DNA from: Chitinophaga pinensis
Lineage (GTDB): Bacteria; Pseudomonadota; Gammaproteobacteria; Burkholderiales; Burkholderiaceae_C
Assembly: GCA_943326015.2 (NCBI GenBank)
Contig: CALPRQ020000032.1
Span: forward strand, 1 to 40,720
Length of the DNA: 40,720 nt
Reading direction: 5' to 3'
The notes beneath the pieces were generated by a model that was given only the letters and a program-made list of their open reading frames with translations, was not told where the DNA came from and ran no database searches. This document shows positions 10,791 through 20,483 of the stretch, piece after piece. Within the stretch, counting starts at the first letter, position 1. Each line of letters begins with the position of its first letter. Made by a program: the position numbers and the translations under genes.

Positions 10791-10798
10791 GTAACTGA

Positions 10799-11986
10799 AT
10801 GAACCCCCCAGACATGAGCACCGACCCGCAAGCCGACCCAGGCGTCTCCCTTTCCGTCGATTCCTCCGAGCTGCTGCGCGGTGCGCGCCGCATCGTCGTC
10901 AAGGTCGGCTCCAGCCTGGTCACCAACGAGGGCCGTGGCCTCGACGAGGCCGCCATCGAGCAGTGGAGCGCCCAGCTCGCTGCGCTGGTCAAGTCGGGCC
11001 GCGAGCTGATCATGGTCAGCAGCGGTGCGATCGCCGAGGGCATGAAGCGGCTGGGCTGGAAGACCCGACCCAAGATGATCAACGAGCTGCAGGCCGCCGC
11101 TGCCGTCGGCCAGATGGGCCTGGTCCAGATGTACGAGACCAAGCTGCGCGAGCAGGATGTCGGCAGCGCCCAGGTGCTGCTGACCCATGCCGACCTGGCC
11201 GACCGCGAGCGCTACCTCAATGCGCGCTCGACCCTGCTGACGCTGCTTGAGCATGGTGTGGTGCCGGTGATCAACGAGAACGACACCGTTGTCAACGACG
11301 AGATCAAGTTCGGCGACAACGACACGCTCGGCGCGTTGGTCGCCAACCTGGTCGATGCCGATCTGCTGGTGATCCTGACCGACCAGAAGGGCCTCTACAG
11401 CGCCGACCCACGCAAGAACCCCGACGCCGAGTTCATCCATGTCGCGCGCGCGGGCGATCCACGGCTGGAGGAGATGGCCGGCGGCGCCGGCTCGCGCGTC
11501 GGCACCGGCGGCATGATCACCAAGATCCTGGCCGCCAAGCGCGCAGCCGGCTCCGGCGCCTCGACCGTGATCGCCTGGGGTCGTGAGCCCGACGCGCTGC
11601 TGCGCCTGACGCAGGGCGAGCCGATCGGCACCATGCTGGTGGCGCAGACGCCCAAGCAGCAGGCGCGCAAGCAGTGGATGGCCGACCATCTGCAACTGCG
11701 CGGCCAGGTGACGGTGGACGACGGTGCGGTCGTCAAGATCGTGACCGAGGGCAAGAGCCTGTTGCCGATCGGCATGACCGCCGTCAGCGGCGAGTTCAGC
11801 CGTGGCGACGTGATCGCGGTGTGTGACGCGCAGGGTCAGGAGCTCGCACGCGGCCTGGCCAACTACTCGGCCGGCGAGGCGCGGCTGTTGTGCCGCAAGT
11901 CCTCGAACGCGGTCGAAGGCCTGCTTGGCTACGCGGCCGAACCCGAGATGATCCACCGCGACAACATGGTGCTGTTGCGCGGCTGA
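10799..11986 (+). CDS. proB: Glutamate 5-kinase (proline biosynthesis)
   Basis: First enzyme of proline synthesis, phosphorylating glutamate on its gamma carboxyl. It has an amino-acid-kinase domain ([60 protein letters not shown]) followed by a C-terminal PUA domain ([18 protein letters not shown] onward to AGEARLL). With the ATG at 10799 it has 395 residues; the ATG at 10814 would give 390. Neither has a clear ribosome site, and the inserted tnpB element ends within about 10 bp, so the native leader has probably been replaced or shortened. Confidence 0.96.
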   Translation: MNPPDMSTDPQADPGVSLSVDSSELLRGARRIVVKVGSSLVTNEGRGLDEAAIEQWSAQLAALVKSGRELIMVSSGAIAEGMKRLGWKTRPKMINELQAAAAVGQMGLVQMYETKLREQDVGSAQVLLTHADLADRERYLNARSTLLTLLEHGVVPVINENDTVVNDEIKFGDNDTLGALVANLVDADLLVILTDQKGLYSADPRKNPDAEFIHVARAGDPRLEEMAGGAGSRVGTGGMITKILAAKRAAGSGASTVIAWGREPDALLRLTQGEPIGTMLVAQTPKQQARKQWMADHLQLRGQVTVDDGAVVKIVTEGKSLLPIGMTAVSGEFSRGDVIAVCDAQGQELARGLANYSAGEARLLCRKSSNAVEGLLGYAAEPEMIHRDNMVLLRG

Positions 11987-11993
11987 GTCCTGT

Positions 11994-12014
11994 CCGGGGC
12001 CTGGCTGGCCCCGG
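11994..12014. terminator. GC hairpin between the convergent proB and rppH genes
   Basis: A perfect 8-bp stem (CCGGGGCC at 11994-12001 with GGCCCCGG at 12007-12014) and a 5-nt loop lie in the 30-bp gap between two stop codons. There is no T-run on either side, so intrinsic termination is plausible but unproven. Confidence 0.45.
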
Positions 12015-12016
12015 CT

Positions 12017-12646
12017 TCATCGGCCCAGCGGGTGCTGCGGGTCCGGGTCGAAGCTGGCGCCGGGGGGCAGTTCCATGTGCAGCGACACCGGCAGATGCGG
12101 CGCCCCATGGTGCGCTTCGGTCAGTGGCGGGCGTGGTCGCGCGTTGCCGCGCAGGTAGCGGTTGCGGCTTTCCTGGCGCGGCAGGTAGCGCGACAGCTCG
12201 TGCAGCGCCATTTCGTAGACGCCGCGCTTGAACTCGACCACCATCTCCAGCGGCACCCAGTAGTCGTTCCAGCGCCAGGCATCGAACTCGGGATGGCTGG
12301 TCGCGCGCAGGTTCAGGTTCCAGTCGCCGCCGGTCAGGCGCAGCAGGAACCAGATCTGTTTTTGTCCCCGGTAGTGGCCGCGCGCATCCCGGCGGATGTA
12401 GCGGTCCGGCACTTCATAGCGCAACCAGTCCCGCGTGCGGGCGACGATGGCCACATGCTCGGGCAGCAGTCCGACCTCCTCGTGCAGCTCACGGAACATG
12501 GCTTGCTCGGGGGTCTCGCCCCGGTCTATGCCGCCCTGCGGGAACTGCCAGGAATGGGTGCGGATGCGCTTGCCCCAGAACACCTGGTTCTTCTGGTTGA
12601 GCAGAATGATGCCGACATTGGGCCTGAAGCCGTCTCTGTCAAGCAT
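12017..12646 (-). CDS. rppH: RNA pyrophosphohydrolase (Nudix), RppH
   Basis: Removes pyrophosphate from mRNA 5' ends, starting RNase E-dependent decay. The Nudix box is complete, running from GGIDRGE through RELHEEVGL (G-x5-E-x7-REU-x-EE-x-G-U). The N-terminus [18 protein letters not shown] and the WQFPQGG motif are characteristic. The length is 209 residues, longer than the roughly 175 of the E. coli enzyme through a Pro/His-rich tail ([12 protein letters not shown] onward), as in other Betaproteobacteria. The ATG at 12646 is preferred over an upstream TTG. It is divergent from proS, a common arrangement. Confidence 0.95.
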   Translation of the reverse strand: MLDRDGFRPNVGIILLNQKNQVFWGKRIRTHSWQFPQGGIDRGETPEQAMFRELHEEVGLLPEHVAIVARTRDWLRYEVPDRYIRRDARGHYRGQKQIWFLLRLTGGDWNLNLRATSHPEFDAWRWNDYWVPLEMVVEFKRGVYEMALHELSRYLPRQESRNRYLRGNARPRPPLTEAHHGAPHLPVSLHMELPPGASFDPDPQHPLGR

Positions 12647-12777
12647 AATCAACCCCAAATTTTAAAACTGCGTTCATTATGCACCGCTAGCGTGCGGCCA
12701 CGCAGGCGCTGCCGGGTCAAACTCCGGCTGGCTCTGTTCCGGCCCAGCGGCGTGCAGGGCGCCTGCCTGAGCCTGAC

Positions 12778-14523
12778 ATGAAAGCCTCCCAGTTCCTCAT
12801 TTCCACCCTCAAAGAAGCCCCGGCCGACGCCGAGGTGGTGAGCCACCAGCTCATGACGCGCGCCGGCATGATCAAGAAGCTGGGCGCCGGCATCTACACC
12901 TATATGCCGATGGGTCTGCGCGTGATCCAGAAGGTCGAGCGCATCATCCGCGAGGAGATGAACCGCGCCGGTGGCATCGAGCTCTCCATGCCCGTCGTGC
13001 AGCCGGCCGAGCTCTGGCAGGAAACCGGCCGCTTCGACAAGATGGGTCCCGAGATGCTGCGCATCAAGGACCGTCACGAGCGCGACTTCGTGCTGCAGCC
13101 GACTTCCGAGGAGGTCGTGACCGACATCGCGCGCCAGGAGCTGCGCAGCTACAAGCAGCTGCCCAAGAACTTCTACCAGATCCAGACCAAGTTCCGCGAC
13201 GAGCGCCGCCCGCGCTTCGGCCTGATGCGTGGCCGCGAGTTCGTCATGAAGGACGCCTACAGCTTCGACCGCGACCGTGACAGCGCGCAGGCGAGCTACC
13301 AGGTCATGGCCGCGGCCTACCGCCGCATCTTCGACCGCTTCGGTCTGACCTATCGCGCGGTGGCGGCCGACAGCGGTGCCATCGGTGGCGACCTGAGCGA
13401 GGAATTCCAGGTCATCGCCGCGACCGGCGAGGACGCCATCGTCTACTGCCCGGGCAGCGACTACGCGGCCAACATCGAGAAGGCCGAGGCGCTGGTGCCG
13501 CAGGGTCCGCGTCCCGCGCCTGCCATGCCCCTGACCAAGGTGTTCACGCCGGGCAATAGCACCTGCGCGGCCGTGGCCGAGCAGCTCGGCACGCCGCTGG
13601 TGAGCAACGTCAAGTCCATCGTGCTGGCCACCGACGAGATCAACGAGAACGACGAGATCGTCAAGTCCCAGGTCTGGCTGCTGCTGCTGCGCGCCGACCA
13701 CGAGATGAACGAGGTCAAGGTCGGCAAGTTGCCGGGCCTGGACCTGGGCTTCCGCTTCGCGACCGAGGCCGAGATCCTGGAGCACTTCGGCTGCAAGCCG
13801 GGTTACCTGGGACCGGTCAACCTGAAGCAGCCGGTCAATATCGTGGCCGACCGCGAGGTGATGGTCATGGCCGACTGGACCTGTGGCGCCAACGAGGCCG
13901 ACTACCACCTCACCGGCGTCAACTGGGTGCGTGACCTGCCCGAGCCCGACCTGGTGGCCGACATCCGCAACGTGGTCGCGGGCGACCAGTCGCCGGACGG
14001 CCAGGGCTTGCTCGCGATCGAGCGCGGCATCGAGGTCGGCCATGTGTTCTACCTCGGCACCAAGTACTCCCGCGCCATGAACGCGACCTTCCTGGCCGAG
14101 GACGGCAAGCCGCGCCACTTCGAGATGGGCTGCTACGGCATCGGCGTGACCCGCCTGCCGGCGGCTGCGATCGAGCAGAACCATGACGCGCGCGGCATCA
14201 TCTGGCCTGACGCGATCGCGCCGTTCACGCTCGTGATCTGCCCGATCGGCATGGACCGCAGCGAGGCCGTGCGCGCCGCCGCCGAGCAGCTGTACGGCGA
14301 GCTGCTGGCGCTGGGCGTCGATGTGCTGCTCGACGACCGCGGCGAGCGCCCGGGCGCGATGTTCGCCGACTGGGAACTGATCGGCGTGCCGCATCGCGTC
14401 ACCATCGGTGACAAGGGCCTGAAGGAGGGCCAGGTCGAGTACCAGCACCGCCGCGACGAGGCTTCGACCAAGGTCGCCGTGGCCGAGCTGCTGGCCCTGC
14501 TCAAGGGCAAGCTGGGGCTGTGA
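12778..14523 (+). CDS. proS: Prolyl-tRNA synthetase
   Basis: 581-residue class II synthetase of the bacterial type. Motif 1 region: [18 protein letters not shown]-like ([15 protein letters not shown]). Motif 2: [21 protein letters not shown]. An inserted editing (YbaK-like) domain lies between motifs 2 and 3 ([20 protein letters not shown]), and motif 3 is [14 protein letters not shown]-terminal HGTP anticodon-binding domain follows ([21 protein letters not shown]). It attaches proline to tRNA-Pro; the editing domain clears mischarged alanine. Its stop is one base from the next gene's ATG, so the transglycosylase is probably cotranscribed. Confidence 0.97.
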   Translation: MKASQFLISTLKEAPADAEVVSHQLMTRAGMIKKLGAGIYTYMPMGLRVIQKVERIIREEMNRAGGIELSMPVVQPAELWQETGRFDKMGPEMLRIKDRHERDFVLQPTSEEVVTDIARQELRSYKQLPKNFYQIQTKFRDERRPRFGLMRGREFVMKDAYSFDRDRDSAQASYQVMAAAYRRIFDRFGLTYRAVAADSGAIGGDLSEEFQVIAATGEDAIVYCPGSDYAANIEKAEALVPQGPRPAPAMPLTKVFTPGNSTCAAVAEQLGTPLVSNVKSIVLATDEINENDEIVKSQVWLLLLRADHEMNEVKVGKLPGLDLGFRFATEAEILEHFGCKPGYLGPVNLKQPVNIVADREVMVMADWTCGANEADYHLTGVNWVRDLPEPDLVADIRNVVAGDQSPDGQGLLAIERGIEVGHVFYLGTKYSRAMNATFLAEDGKPRHFEMGCYGIGVTRLPAAAIEQNHDARGIIWPDAIAPFTLVICPIGMDRSEAVRAAAEQLYGELLALGVDVLLDDRGERPGAMFADWELIGVPHRVTIGDKGLKEGQVEYQHRRDEASTKVAVAELLALLKGKLGL

Positions 14524-14524
14524 A

Positions 14525-15148
14525 ATGAGCCGCCGGGACTGTCTGGGCTGGATCGCCAAGGCAGGCCTGGCGAGTCTGTGGCCGGTCAGCCTGCCGGCGC
14601 TGGCCCGGGCGGGTGGCCAGCTTGAGGAGCCGCTGGCCGATCCGGTCCGGCTCGCACTGCGCGCCGCGATCGAGCATCCGGCGCCGCCCGAGCCCGAGTT
14701 TCCCACCCCGGAGGCCAGAATGGCCTATCTGCGCTGGCTCGGCGAGATGAGCCCCAGGCTGGTGCGGCGCAAGCCCGAACTGCAGACCCGGGTCGAATTC
14801 CTGCAGACGGTCTGGTACGAGAGCCGGCGTGCCGGGCTCGACGAGTCGCTGGTGCTGGGGCTGATCCAGGTCGAGAGCGCCTTCCGCAAGTTCGCGGTCT
14901 CGCCGGTCGGCGCGCGCGGCTACATGCAGGTCATGCCCTTCTGGGCCCGGCTGATCGGCGACGGCGACCCGTCCAAGCTGTTCCTGATGCAGGCCAACAT
15001 CCGCTTCGGCTGCGTGATCCTGCGCCACTATCTTGAGCGCGAGCGCGGCGACCTGTTCCTGGCGCTGGGGCGCTACAACGGCAGCCGTGGCCGTCCCCAG
15101 TATCCCGATGCGGTGTTCGCGGCGCAGAAGCACTGGCGCAGGGCTTGA
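14525..15148 (+). CDS. Exported lytic transglycosylase (SLT domain)
   Basis: 207 residues. The N-terminus SRRDCLGWIAKAGLASLW, ending in ALARA, is an export signal; the Arg pair before a hydrophobic stretch could be a Tat signal, though the motif is not perfect. The SLT fold follows: catalytic Glu in LIQVESAFRKFAVSPVGARG, then YMQVMPFWA, the array LMQANIRFGCVILRHYL, and ALGRYNGSRG. It cleaves peptidoglycan glycan strands in the periplasm. It starts one base after the proS stop and probably shares its transcript. It is close to the small Slt proteins found downstream of proS in other Burkholderiales. Confidence 0.88.
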   Translation: MSRRDCLGWIAKAGLASLWPVSLPALARAGGQLEEPLADPVRLALRAAIEHPAPPEPEFPTPEARMAYLRWLGEMSPRLVRRKPELQTRVEFLQTVWYESRRAGLDESLVLGLIQVESAFRKFAVSPVGARGYMQVMPFWARLIGDGDPSKLFLMQANIRFGCVILRHYLERERGDLFLALGRYNGSRGRPQYPDAVFAAQKHWRRA

Positions 15149-15172
15149 TTGCGCTGATGCGCCATGACGCAG

Positions 15173-15186
15173 AGAAATCGATTTCT
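15173..15186. repeat. Perfect 14-bp palindrome AGAAATCGATTTCT
   Basis: A perfect palindrome 25 bp after the transglycosylase stop, at the border where base composition drops. It could be a regulator operator or a weak hairpin; no function can be assigned. Confidence 0.4.
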
Positions 15187-15322
15187 TAATAAATTTGCAC
15201 GGTGGGACGACGCAATCTGATCGCCGGACGCCCGGTTGTGTGCGCCAATTTTTAGCCGCGTATCAATTTGATATCCATTTCAAGAAAAATCTGTAAACAT
15301 GCTGATTGATATCAGGATGGCA

Positions 15323-15331
15323 TGGTAAGAT
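15323..15331 (+). promoter_or_regulatory. Possible extended -10 promoter of the orphan gene
   Basis: TGG followed by TAAGAT (15326-15331) forms an extended -10 element about 42 bp before the chosen ATG. No good -35 is present at 17 bp (TGATTG). Two GATATC-containing sites (near 15271 and 15308) lie just upstream and may be operator half-sites. The whole 15149-15372 gap is AT-richer than its surroundings and otherwise shows nothing I recognise. Confidence 0.3.
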
Positions 15332-15372
15332 GCTGAGCATCTACGGAAATTTCTATTATGGAGATTAATTCA

Positions 15373-16050
15373 ATGAAAATTGAAAATGCGGCGAGTTACC
15401 TGTATGCCAGCCAGCGATCACAGGCCAAAGTTCCCAACCGTTTTACAGCCACTTCTTTTGCTGCCGAACTGGCCACCACCCAAGCTAATCGGGCTGGGCC
15501 AGATAATCCTTCGATTTCAGCTGCTGCCCGAGAGGCGTTTTCTGCATCCACTGCCGTGCCGAGCGCGAGCAACTTTTCCACATCAGTTGATGCAAAACTT
15601 GCCGAGATCAGGGCGAGAGGTCCTGTGAACAGAAGCCAGGAAGATGGGGAGTATCTGTTCGCCAACGATAAGCGGCTGGCTGAAATCAGGGCACAAGGCA
15701 AGTCATCTGATCAGCTCACTGCTGATGAGCTCGACTACGTGCAAAAAGCCGGCGGATTCGTCAATACCATGGCAACTCTTAGTCCAGCCGAAAGGGCGAT
15801 CTATGACAAGGCTGTCGCCAGCGGGAATCATGAAGCCGTCGCAGGCTTGTCTCTAATTGCGCTGACCAGAAGCGCAGGGCACATGGCAGGCGGTGCCAAT
15901 GGATCCACGTACGATCCGATAAATATGGAAATTACGGCGGCTAATGTCGAGAAGTATTTTCGACACAGCGTTGTTGACCAAAATGGTTGGGCATCAGGAA
16001 ATTTTCAAGCACTCATAAGTTTCCTGCAGGGCAATGCGTTACCGGTCTAA
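15373..16050 (+). CDS. Unrecognised protein in an AT-richer islet
   Basis: About 225 residues and no family that I recognise. The ATG at 15373 is preferred because GGAG lies nine nucleotides upstream; the ATG at 15358 has no ribosome site. There is no signal peptide or membrane segment. The first 75 residues are rich in Ser, Ala and Thr and look disordered. Then a motif occurs twice about 32 residues apart: KLAEIRARG and RLAEIRAQG, each followed by a polar, acidic stretch. The C-terminal half looks globular (TLSPAERAIYDKAVASGN, GLSLIALTRSAGHMAGG, YDPINMEITAANVEKYFRH). Codon use is much less GC-rich than in neighbours, which suggests horizontal acquisition. An N-terminal disordered region could be a secretion signal, but that is only a guess. 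Confidence 0.7.
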   Translation: MKIENAASYLYASQRSQAKVPNRFTATSFAAELATTQANRAGPDNPSISAAAREAFSASTAVPSASNFSTSVDAKLAEIRARGPVNRSQEDGEYLFANDKRLAEIRAQGKSSDQLTADELDYVQKAGGFVNTMATLSPAERAIYDKAVASGNHEAVAGLSLIALTRSAGHMAGGANGSTYDPINMEITAANVEKYFRHSVVDQNGWASGNFQALISFLQGNALPV

Positions 16051-16078
16051 ATTTTGGATGTGTGGAATGAATCTGACG

Positions 16079-16127
16079 GAGAACAGGCCGGAGTTTGGGG
16101 GACTAAACTGATTCTCGGACTGTTCTC
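16079..16127. repeat. Inverted repeat after the orphan gene
   Basis: GAGAACAGGCCG (16079-16090) pairs with CGGACTGTTCTC (16116-16127), 11 of 12 matching, around a 25-nt loop. It starts 28 bp after the orphan gene's stop. It may be a factor-independent terminator without a T-run, or mark the edge of the acquired islet. Confidence 0.45.
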
Positions 16128-16159
16128 ATAAGATAATTCGACTTCGACAGGCGCCAGGT

Positions 16160-16510
16160 TCAAGCGCTGGCCGCCACGTCCTCGACCCAGTGCGCGAACT
16201 CGATGTCGCGTGCGGTCACGCCGCCGGCGTCGTGGGTCGTGAAGCTGATCTCGACCCGGTTGTAGAGGTTGAACCACTCGGGGTGGTGCTGGCGCCGCTC
16301 CGCTTCCAGCGCGACTCGGGTCATGAAGGCGAAGGCCTGGCCGAAATCGCGGAAGGCGAGCCAGCGCGTGATCGACTGCTCTTCCTCGTCGTATTCCCAG
16401 CTCGGCAGCTCGGTCAGGGCCTGGGTCACCTGTTCGGTGCCCAGCACTGCCAGCGTCTCGTCCTGGGTCACCGCTTCGGCAGCCAGGATGTCCGGCGTCT
16501 CGTCGCTCAT
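16160..16510 (-). CDS. phhB: 4a-hydroxytetrahydrobiopterin (pterin-4a-carbinolamine) dehydratase
   Basis: 116 residues. The diagnostic motif is present: [20 protein letters not shown], then [19 protein letters not shown]. The enzyme dehydrates the 4a-carbinolamine formed by aromatic amino-acid hydroxylases; dimers of this family can also act as transcription coactivators. There is an N-terminal extension of about 20 residues beyond the usual core. The ATG at 16510 shares a base with the grxD stop (TGATG), so translation is coupled. No phenylalanine hydroxylase gene is in view, and the link with an Fe-S glutaredoxin is unexplained. Confidence 0.92.
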   Translation of the reverse strand: MSDETPDILAAEAVTQDETLAVLGTEQVTQALTELPSWEYDEEEQSITRWLAFRDFGQAFAFMTRVALEAERRQHHPEWFNLYNRVEISFTTHDAGGVTARDIEFAHWVEDVAASA

Positions 16511-16836
16511 CACACGGCCTCGCCGGCGATGGCCTGCTGCAGCTCGCCCGACTCGTACATCTCCATCATGATGTCAGAGCCACCGATGAACTCGCCCTTG
16601 ACGTAGAGCTGCGGGATGGTCGGCCAGTTGCTGTATTCCTTGATGCCCTGGCGGATTTCCTGGTCTTCCAGCACGTTGACGGTCTGGATGGTCTTGGTGT
16701 CGACGCCGCAGGCCTTGAGGATCTGGATCGCGCGGCCCGAGAAGCCACACATCGGAAAGCTGGCCGTACCCTTCATGAAGAGCACGATGTCGTTGTTCTT
16801 GACCAGTTGGTCGATTCGTTGCTGGGTGTCGCTCAT
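16510..16836 (-). CDS. grxD: Monothiol glutaredoxin (CGFS type)
   Basis: 108 residues with the CGFS active site (Cys30), [20 protein letters not shown] glutathione-binding region and a C-terminal acidic helix. CGFS glutaredoxins carry and deliver 2Fe-2S clusters in the cytoplasm, often with BolA. It lies 96 bp downstream of prmC and overlaps phhB by one base, giving the hemA-prfA-prmC-grxD order common in Betaproteobacteria. Confidence 0.96.
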   Translation of the reverse strand: MSDTQQRIDQLVKNNDIVLFMKGTASFPMCGFSGRAIQILKACGVDTKTIQTVNVLEDQEIRQGIKEYSNWPTIPQLYVKGEFIGGSDIMMEMYESGELQQAIAGEAV

Positions 16837-16932
16837 CTTTAGCTCCGGTTGTCGGCCCTGCGGCCGGGTTCTGCTGGGGCTGGATTATCCTCGCCCCGTG
16901 AATAGCCTTGTCTGCCATGCGGCCGTCCGGGT

Positions 16933-17883
16933 TCAGTCGGCAAGGCGGGGTGCCCGGCCGCCTGTGCAGCGCAGATGCCCGGCCAGATCCCGCTGGTGCC
17001 CGATCTGATCGCAGCCCTGTGCGCGCAGGATGGCTGCGACGTCATCGGCCTGGTCCCAGCCGTGCTCCAGCAGCAGCCAGCCGCCCGGCAGCAGGTGTTG
17101 CCTGACCTGAGCGGCGATGATGCGGATGTCTGCCAGCCCGTCGGCACCGCTGGCCAGCGCCGACAGCGGCTCGTGCGTGAGCGCGGCCAGATGCGGGTCG
17201 TCAGCGCGGATATAGGGTGGATTGCTGACGATCAAGTCGAAGCGATCGGGCAGGGCGGGGCCTTCGGGCGATTGCGCGGCAGCCTCGGCCTGGCGCGCCG
17301 GCCAGTCGGTCAGCCAGCTGCCGAGCAGGAAACGCACCGGCAGCCCCAGCCGCTGTGCGTTGGCCTGAGCGACGGCCAGCGCGTCGCGGCTGGCGTCGAG
17401 CGCCCAGACCCTGGCGTCGGGGCGGCGGTGTTGGATCGCGAGCGCGATGGCGCCACTGCCGGTGCCGAGGTCGAGCACCGCCGGGTTTTCTTGCCCTTCG
17501 AGCCGCTCAAGCGCCCAGTCGACCAGGGTCTCGGTGTCGGGGCGCGGGTCGAGCACGCGCGCGTCGATCTGCAGCGCCAGCCCGTGGAATTCGCGCTGGC
17601 CGATCAGATAGGCGACGGGCTCGCCTGCCAGGCGGCGCCGGCAAAGCGCCAGCAAGTCCTGCGCGGCTCCGGCCGGAAGCGGGTCGGTGTCATGCGCGAT
17701 CAGCCAGGCGCGGTCGTGCGGCGAGCGGCCCAGCCGGTGCAGCAGCAGCACCTGGGCGTCCAGCCGGTCGAGGCCGGCCTGGCGGGCGTGCAGCAAGGCC
17801 TGCTGGACGGTTGCCGGCAGGGTGGCGTCCCGGTCGGCGTCGGGTCCAGCCGCGGGCAGTCCGTCCGGCTGGGCGACGCTCAT
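16933..17883 (-). CDS. prmC: Release-factor glutamine methyltransferase
   Basis: 316 residues. It methylates the Gln of the GGQ motif in release factors. An N-terminal helical RF-binding domain ([20 protein letters not shown]) precedes the SAM domain with [18 protein letters not shown] and the NPPY catalytic motif ([12 protein letters not shown]). It overlaps prfA by four bases (ATGA), so enzyme and substrate are translationally coupled. The C-terminus is a Gly/Arg-rich tail of low conservation. Confidence 0.96.
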   Translation of the reverse strand: MSVAQPDGLPAAGPDADRDATLPATVQQALLHARQAGLDRLDAQVLLLHRLGRSPHDRAWLIAHDTDPLPAGAAQDLLALCRRRLAGEPVAYLIGQREFHGLALQIDARVLDPRPDTETLVDWALERLEGQENPAVLDLGTGSGAIALAIQHRRPDARVWALDASRDALAVAQANAQRLGLPVRFLLGSWLTDWPARQAEAAAQSPEGPALPDRFDLIVSNPPYIRADDPHLAALTHEPLSALASGADGLADIRIIAAQVRQHLLPGGWLLLEHGWDQADDVAAILRAQGCDQIGHQRDLAGHLRCTGGRAPRLAD

Positions 17884-18995
17884 GCCAGCGCCCCGTGCGC
17901 GGCCTGACCGGCGCTTTGCTCCAGGTCAGCCATCAGCTCGGCGCCGCGTGCCAGCTGCAGCGCGTGGACCACCTCGTCGAGCTCGCCCTCCATCACCGCG
18001 CCGAGCTTGTACAGCGTCAGGTTGATGCGGTGGTCGGTGAGGCGGCCCTGCGGGAAGTTGTAGGTCCGGATGCGGTCGCTGCGGTCGCCGCTGCCGATCA
18101 GGCCCTTGCGCTCGGCGGCCTCCTTGGCGGCGCGCTCGCTGCGCTCCTTTTCCTGGATGCGGGCCTGCAGCACCTGCAGCGCCTTGGCCTTGTTGCTGTG
18201 CTGGCTGCGCCCGTCCTGGCATTCGGCGACGATGCCGGTCGGCAGATGCACCACCCGCACGGCCGAGTCGGTCTTGTTGATATGCTGGCCGCCGGCGCCG
18301 CTGGCGCGGAAGGTGTCGATGCGCAGCTCGGCCGGGTTGAGCTTGACGGCCTCGGCCTCGTCCGGCTCCGGCATCACCGCGACGGTACAGGCGCTGGTGT
18401 GGATGCGGCCCTGGGATTCGGTCGCGGGCACGCGCTGCACCCGGTGGCCACCCGACTCGAAACGCAGCTTGCCATAGGCCTGGTGGCCCAGCACGCGCAG
18501 CACGATTTCCTTGTAGCCACCCATCTCGCCGGGCGACTCGCTGATCGTCTCGATGCGCCAGCCCTGGCGTTCGGCGTAGCGGGTGTAGAGGCGGGCCAGA
18601 TCGCCGGCGAACAGCGCAGCCTCGTCGCCGCCGGTGCCGGCGCGGACTTCGAGGAAGGCGTTGCGATCGTCGTCCTGGTCCTTGGGCAGCAGCAGGAACT
18701 GCAGCTCCTCGTCCAGCGCGGCGAGCTCGCTTTCGGCGGCGGCGATTTCCTCCTGCGCCAGCGCGGCCATCTCGGCGTCTTCTTCCTGGGCCATGGTGCG
18801 GGCCTCGGCCAAGTCGACCTCGCGCTGCAGGTAGCGCAGGAAGGGCCGGACCATGGCATCGGCTTCGGCGTGCTCGCGCGTGAGCTTGCGAAAGCGCTCC
18901 ATGTCGGCGGTGGCGTCGGGCGCGCTCAGCAGCGCGTCGAGTTCGTGCAGGCGCAGGCGCTGACGTTCCAGCGTTTCGCGGATGAAGGGCTTCAT
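17880..18995 (-). CDS. prfA: Peptide chain release factor 1
   Basis: 371 residues, slightly longer than the usual 360. The stop-codon recognition tripeptide PAT (190-192, in [10 protein letters not shown]) identifies RF1 rather than RF2, and the peptidyl-hydrolysis motif GGQ is at 235-237 ([12 protein letters not shown]). It terminates translation at UAA and UAG. It overlaps hemA by four bases upstream and prmC by four downstream. The intact GGQ glutamine is the substrate of PrmC encoded next to it. Confidence 0.98.
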   Translation of the reverse strand: MKPFIRETLERQRLRLHELDALLSAPDATADMERFRKLTREHAEADAMVRPFLRYLQREVDLAEARTMAQEEDAEMAALAQEEIAAAESELAALDEELQFLLLPKDQDDDRNAFLEVRAGTGGDEAALFAGDLARLYTRYAERQGWRIETISESPGEMGGYKEIVLRVLGHQAYGKLRFESGGHRVQRVPATESQGRIHTSACTVAVMPEPDEAEAVKLNPAELRIDTFRASGAGGQHINKTDSAVRVVHLPTGIVAECQDGRSQHSNKAKALQVLQARIQEKERSERAAKEAAERKGLIGSGDRSDRIRTYNFPQGRLTDHRINLTLYKLGAVMEGELDEVVHALQLARGAELMADLEQSAGQAAHGALA

Positions 18996-20272
18996 GCGCG
19001 CCGGTCCTGGCCGCGCAGGAACAGGCGCTCGACGGTCTGCGCGGTCGCCTGGCGCGTGGCCGCGTCGCCGGTGTGCAGTTCGGCCAGCGCGCCGTGCAGC
19101 ATCTTCTGCGTCAGGCCGCGCGCCAGGGCTTCGAGCACGGCGTCGACGTCGTCGCCGCGCGCGAGCAGCTTGCGCGCCCGTGCCAGTTCGGCCTGTCGCC
19201 AGTCATCGGCCTGCGCGTTGAGGTCGCGGATCAGCTCGACCACGCCGCCGCGCGGATCGCGCTGGCCGACCCAGTGCATGAAGCTCTGTACCCCGGCGTC
19301 GATGATGGCCTCGGCCTGCGCGACGGCAGCCTGGCGGTTTTCCTTGCCGGCCTGCACCACGGCGGCCAGGTCGTCGACCGTGTAGAGATAGACGTCCGAC
19401 AGGCCCTTGACCTCGACCTCGATGTCGCGCGGCACCGCGAGGTCGACCATGAACATCGGGCGGTGGCGGCGTTTCTTCAGCGCACGCTCGACCGCGCCCA
19501 GGCCGATCAGCGGCAGGCTGGACGCGGTGCAGCTGACGATGGCATCGAACTCGTGCAGGCGATCCGGCAGGTCGGACAGCCGCAGTACCTCGGCACCGAA
19601 GCGGCTGGCGAGCTTTTCGCCACGCTCAAGCGTGCGGTTGGCGATCGCCATGCCCTTGGGCGCCTTGGCGGCGAAATGCGTCGCAGCCAGCTCGATCATC
19701 TCGCCAGCACCGACGAACAGGACCTTGATGTCCTTCAGATCCTCGAACAGCTGGCCGGCGAGCCGCACCGCGGCGGCGGTCATGCTGATCGAGTGCGCGC
19801 CGATCTCGGTGTGGCTGCGCACCTGCTTGGCGACCGCGAAGCTGCGCTGGAACATCTGGTGCAGCGTGCTGCCCAGGGCGCCGGCCTCGTCGGCGGCGCG
19901 CACGGCGTTCTTGAGCTGGCCCAGGATCTGCGCTTCGCCCAGCACCATGCTGTCGAGGCCGCTGGCGACGCGGAAGGCGTGGCGCGCCGCTTCGCCGCCC
20001 TTGAGCACATAGGCGTGGTCCAGCAGTTCCTGCGGGCTCACGCCGCCGGTGCTGGCCAGCCATTGCACGGTCGAATCGAGTTCGAGCTTGTCCGCCGCGC
20101 AGTAGATCTCGGTGCGGTTGCAGGTCGACAGCAGCGTGGCCTCGGGCTGGCGCGCCAGCGAGGAGCGGAAGCGCTGCAGCGTCTCCGGCAGCTGGTCGAG
20201 CGCGAACGCGAACCGCCCGCGCAAGTCGAGCGGAGCGGTGTGGTGGTTGATTCCTAGCGCCCAGACAGCCAT
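18992..20272 (-). CDS. hemA: Glutamyl-tRNA reductase
   Basis: 426 residues; the first committed step of tetrapyrrole synthesis in the C5 pathway, reducing glutamyl-tRNA to glutamate-1-semialdehyde. The catalytic Cys51 sits in [12 protein letters not shown] Rossmann NADPH-binding part ([19 protein letters not shown]) and a C-terminal dimerisation helix follow. The ATG at 20272 ([11 protein letters not shown]) is the family start; an open frame to 20389 adds an unrelated stretch. No ribosome site precedes this ATG, but a consensus TATAAT ends 10 bp upstream. It heads an overlapping series with prfA and prmC. Confidence 0.97.
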   Translation of the reverse strand: MAVWALGINHHTAPLDLRGRFAFALDQLPETLQRFRSSLARQPEATLLSTCNRTEIYCAADKLELDSTVQWLASTGGVSPQELLDHAYVLKGGEAARHAFRVASGLDSMVLGEAQILGQLKNAVRAADEAGALGSTLHQMFQRSFAVAKQVRSHTEIGAHSISMTAAAVRLAGQLFEDLKDIKVLFVGAGEMIELAATHFAAKAPKGMAIANRTLERGEKLASRFGAEVLRLSDLPDRLHEFDAIVSCTASSLPLIGLGAVERALKKRRHRPMFMVDLAVPRDIEVEVKGLSDVYLYTVDDLAAVVQAGKENRQAAVAQAEAIIDAGVQSFMHWVGQRDPRGGVVELIRDLNAQADDWRQAELARARKLLARGDDVDAVLEALARGLTQKMLHGALAELHTGDAATRQATAQTVERLFLRGQDRRA

Positions 20273-20282
20273 ATGGGTCGGG

Positions 20283-20288
20283 ATTATA
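20283..20288 (-). promoter_or_regulatory. -10 element directly upstream of hemA
   Basis: A consensus TATAAT on the minus strand ends 10 bp before the hemA ATG. The usual 6-7 nt spacing to the start point would give a leader of only about four nucleotides. No good -35 is seen at 16-18 bp. The rest of 20289-20483, between divergent hemA and the oxidoreductase, shows only a possible weak TAACAT near 20440. Confidence 0.45.
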
Positions 20289-20483
20289 AAATTTTCATCT
20301 CCGATCTTTCTTTCATGTTGTTGACCTACGGCAATAACAGTCGCCCGGCTCGCCGCTGCTGTCGGACAGGCGTGCGGCGCCGTATCCATTCTTGCCGTGT
20401 TGCCTTGCCCGCCGGATCGAACGCCGCCGCCGGTGCTGCGGTAACATCACTCCCCCCGTACAACGGCGAAATTTGCTCCGGAT

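Noticed and set aside
12649-14706. A 685-codon minus-strand frame opposite proS
   Set aside because: Antisense shadow of proS; low-complexity translation and no ribosome site or motif.
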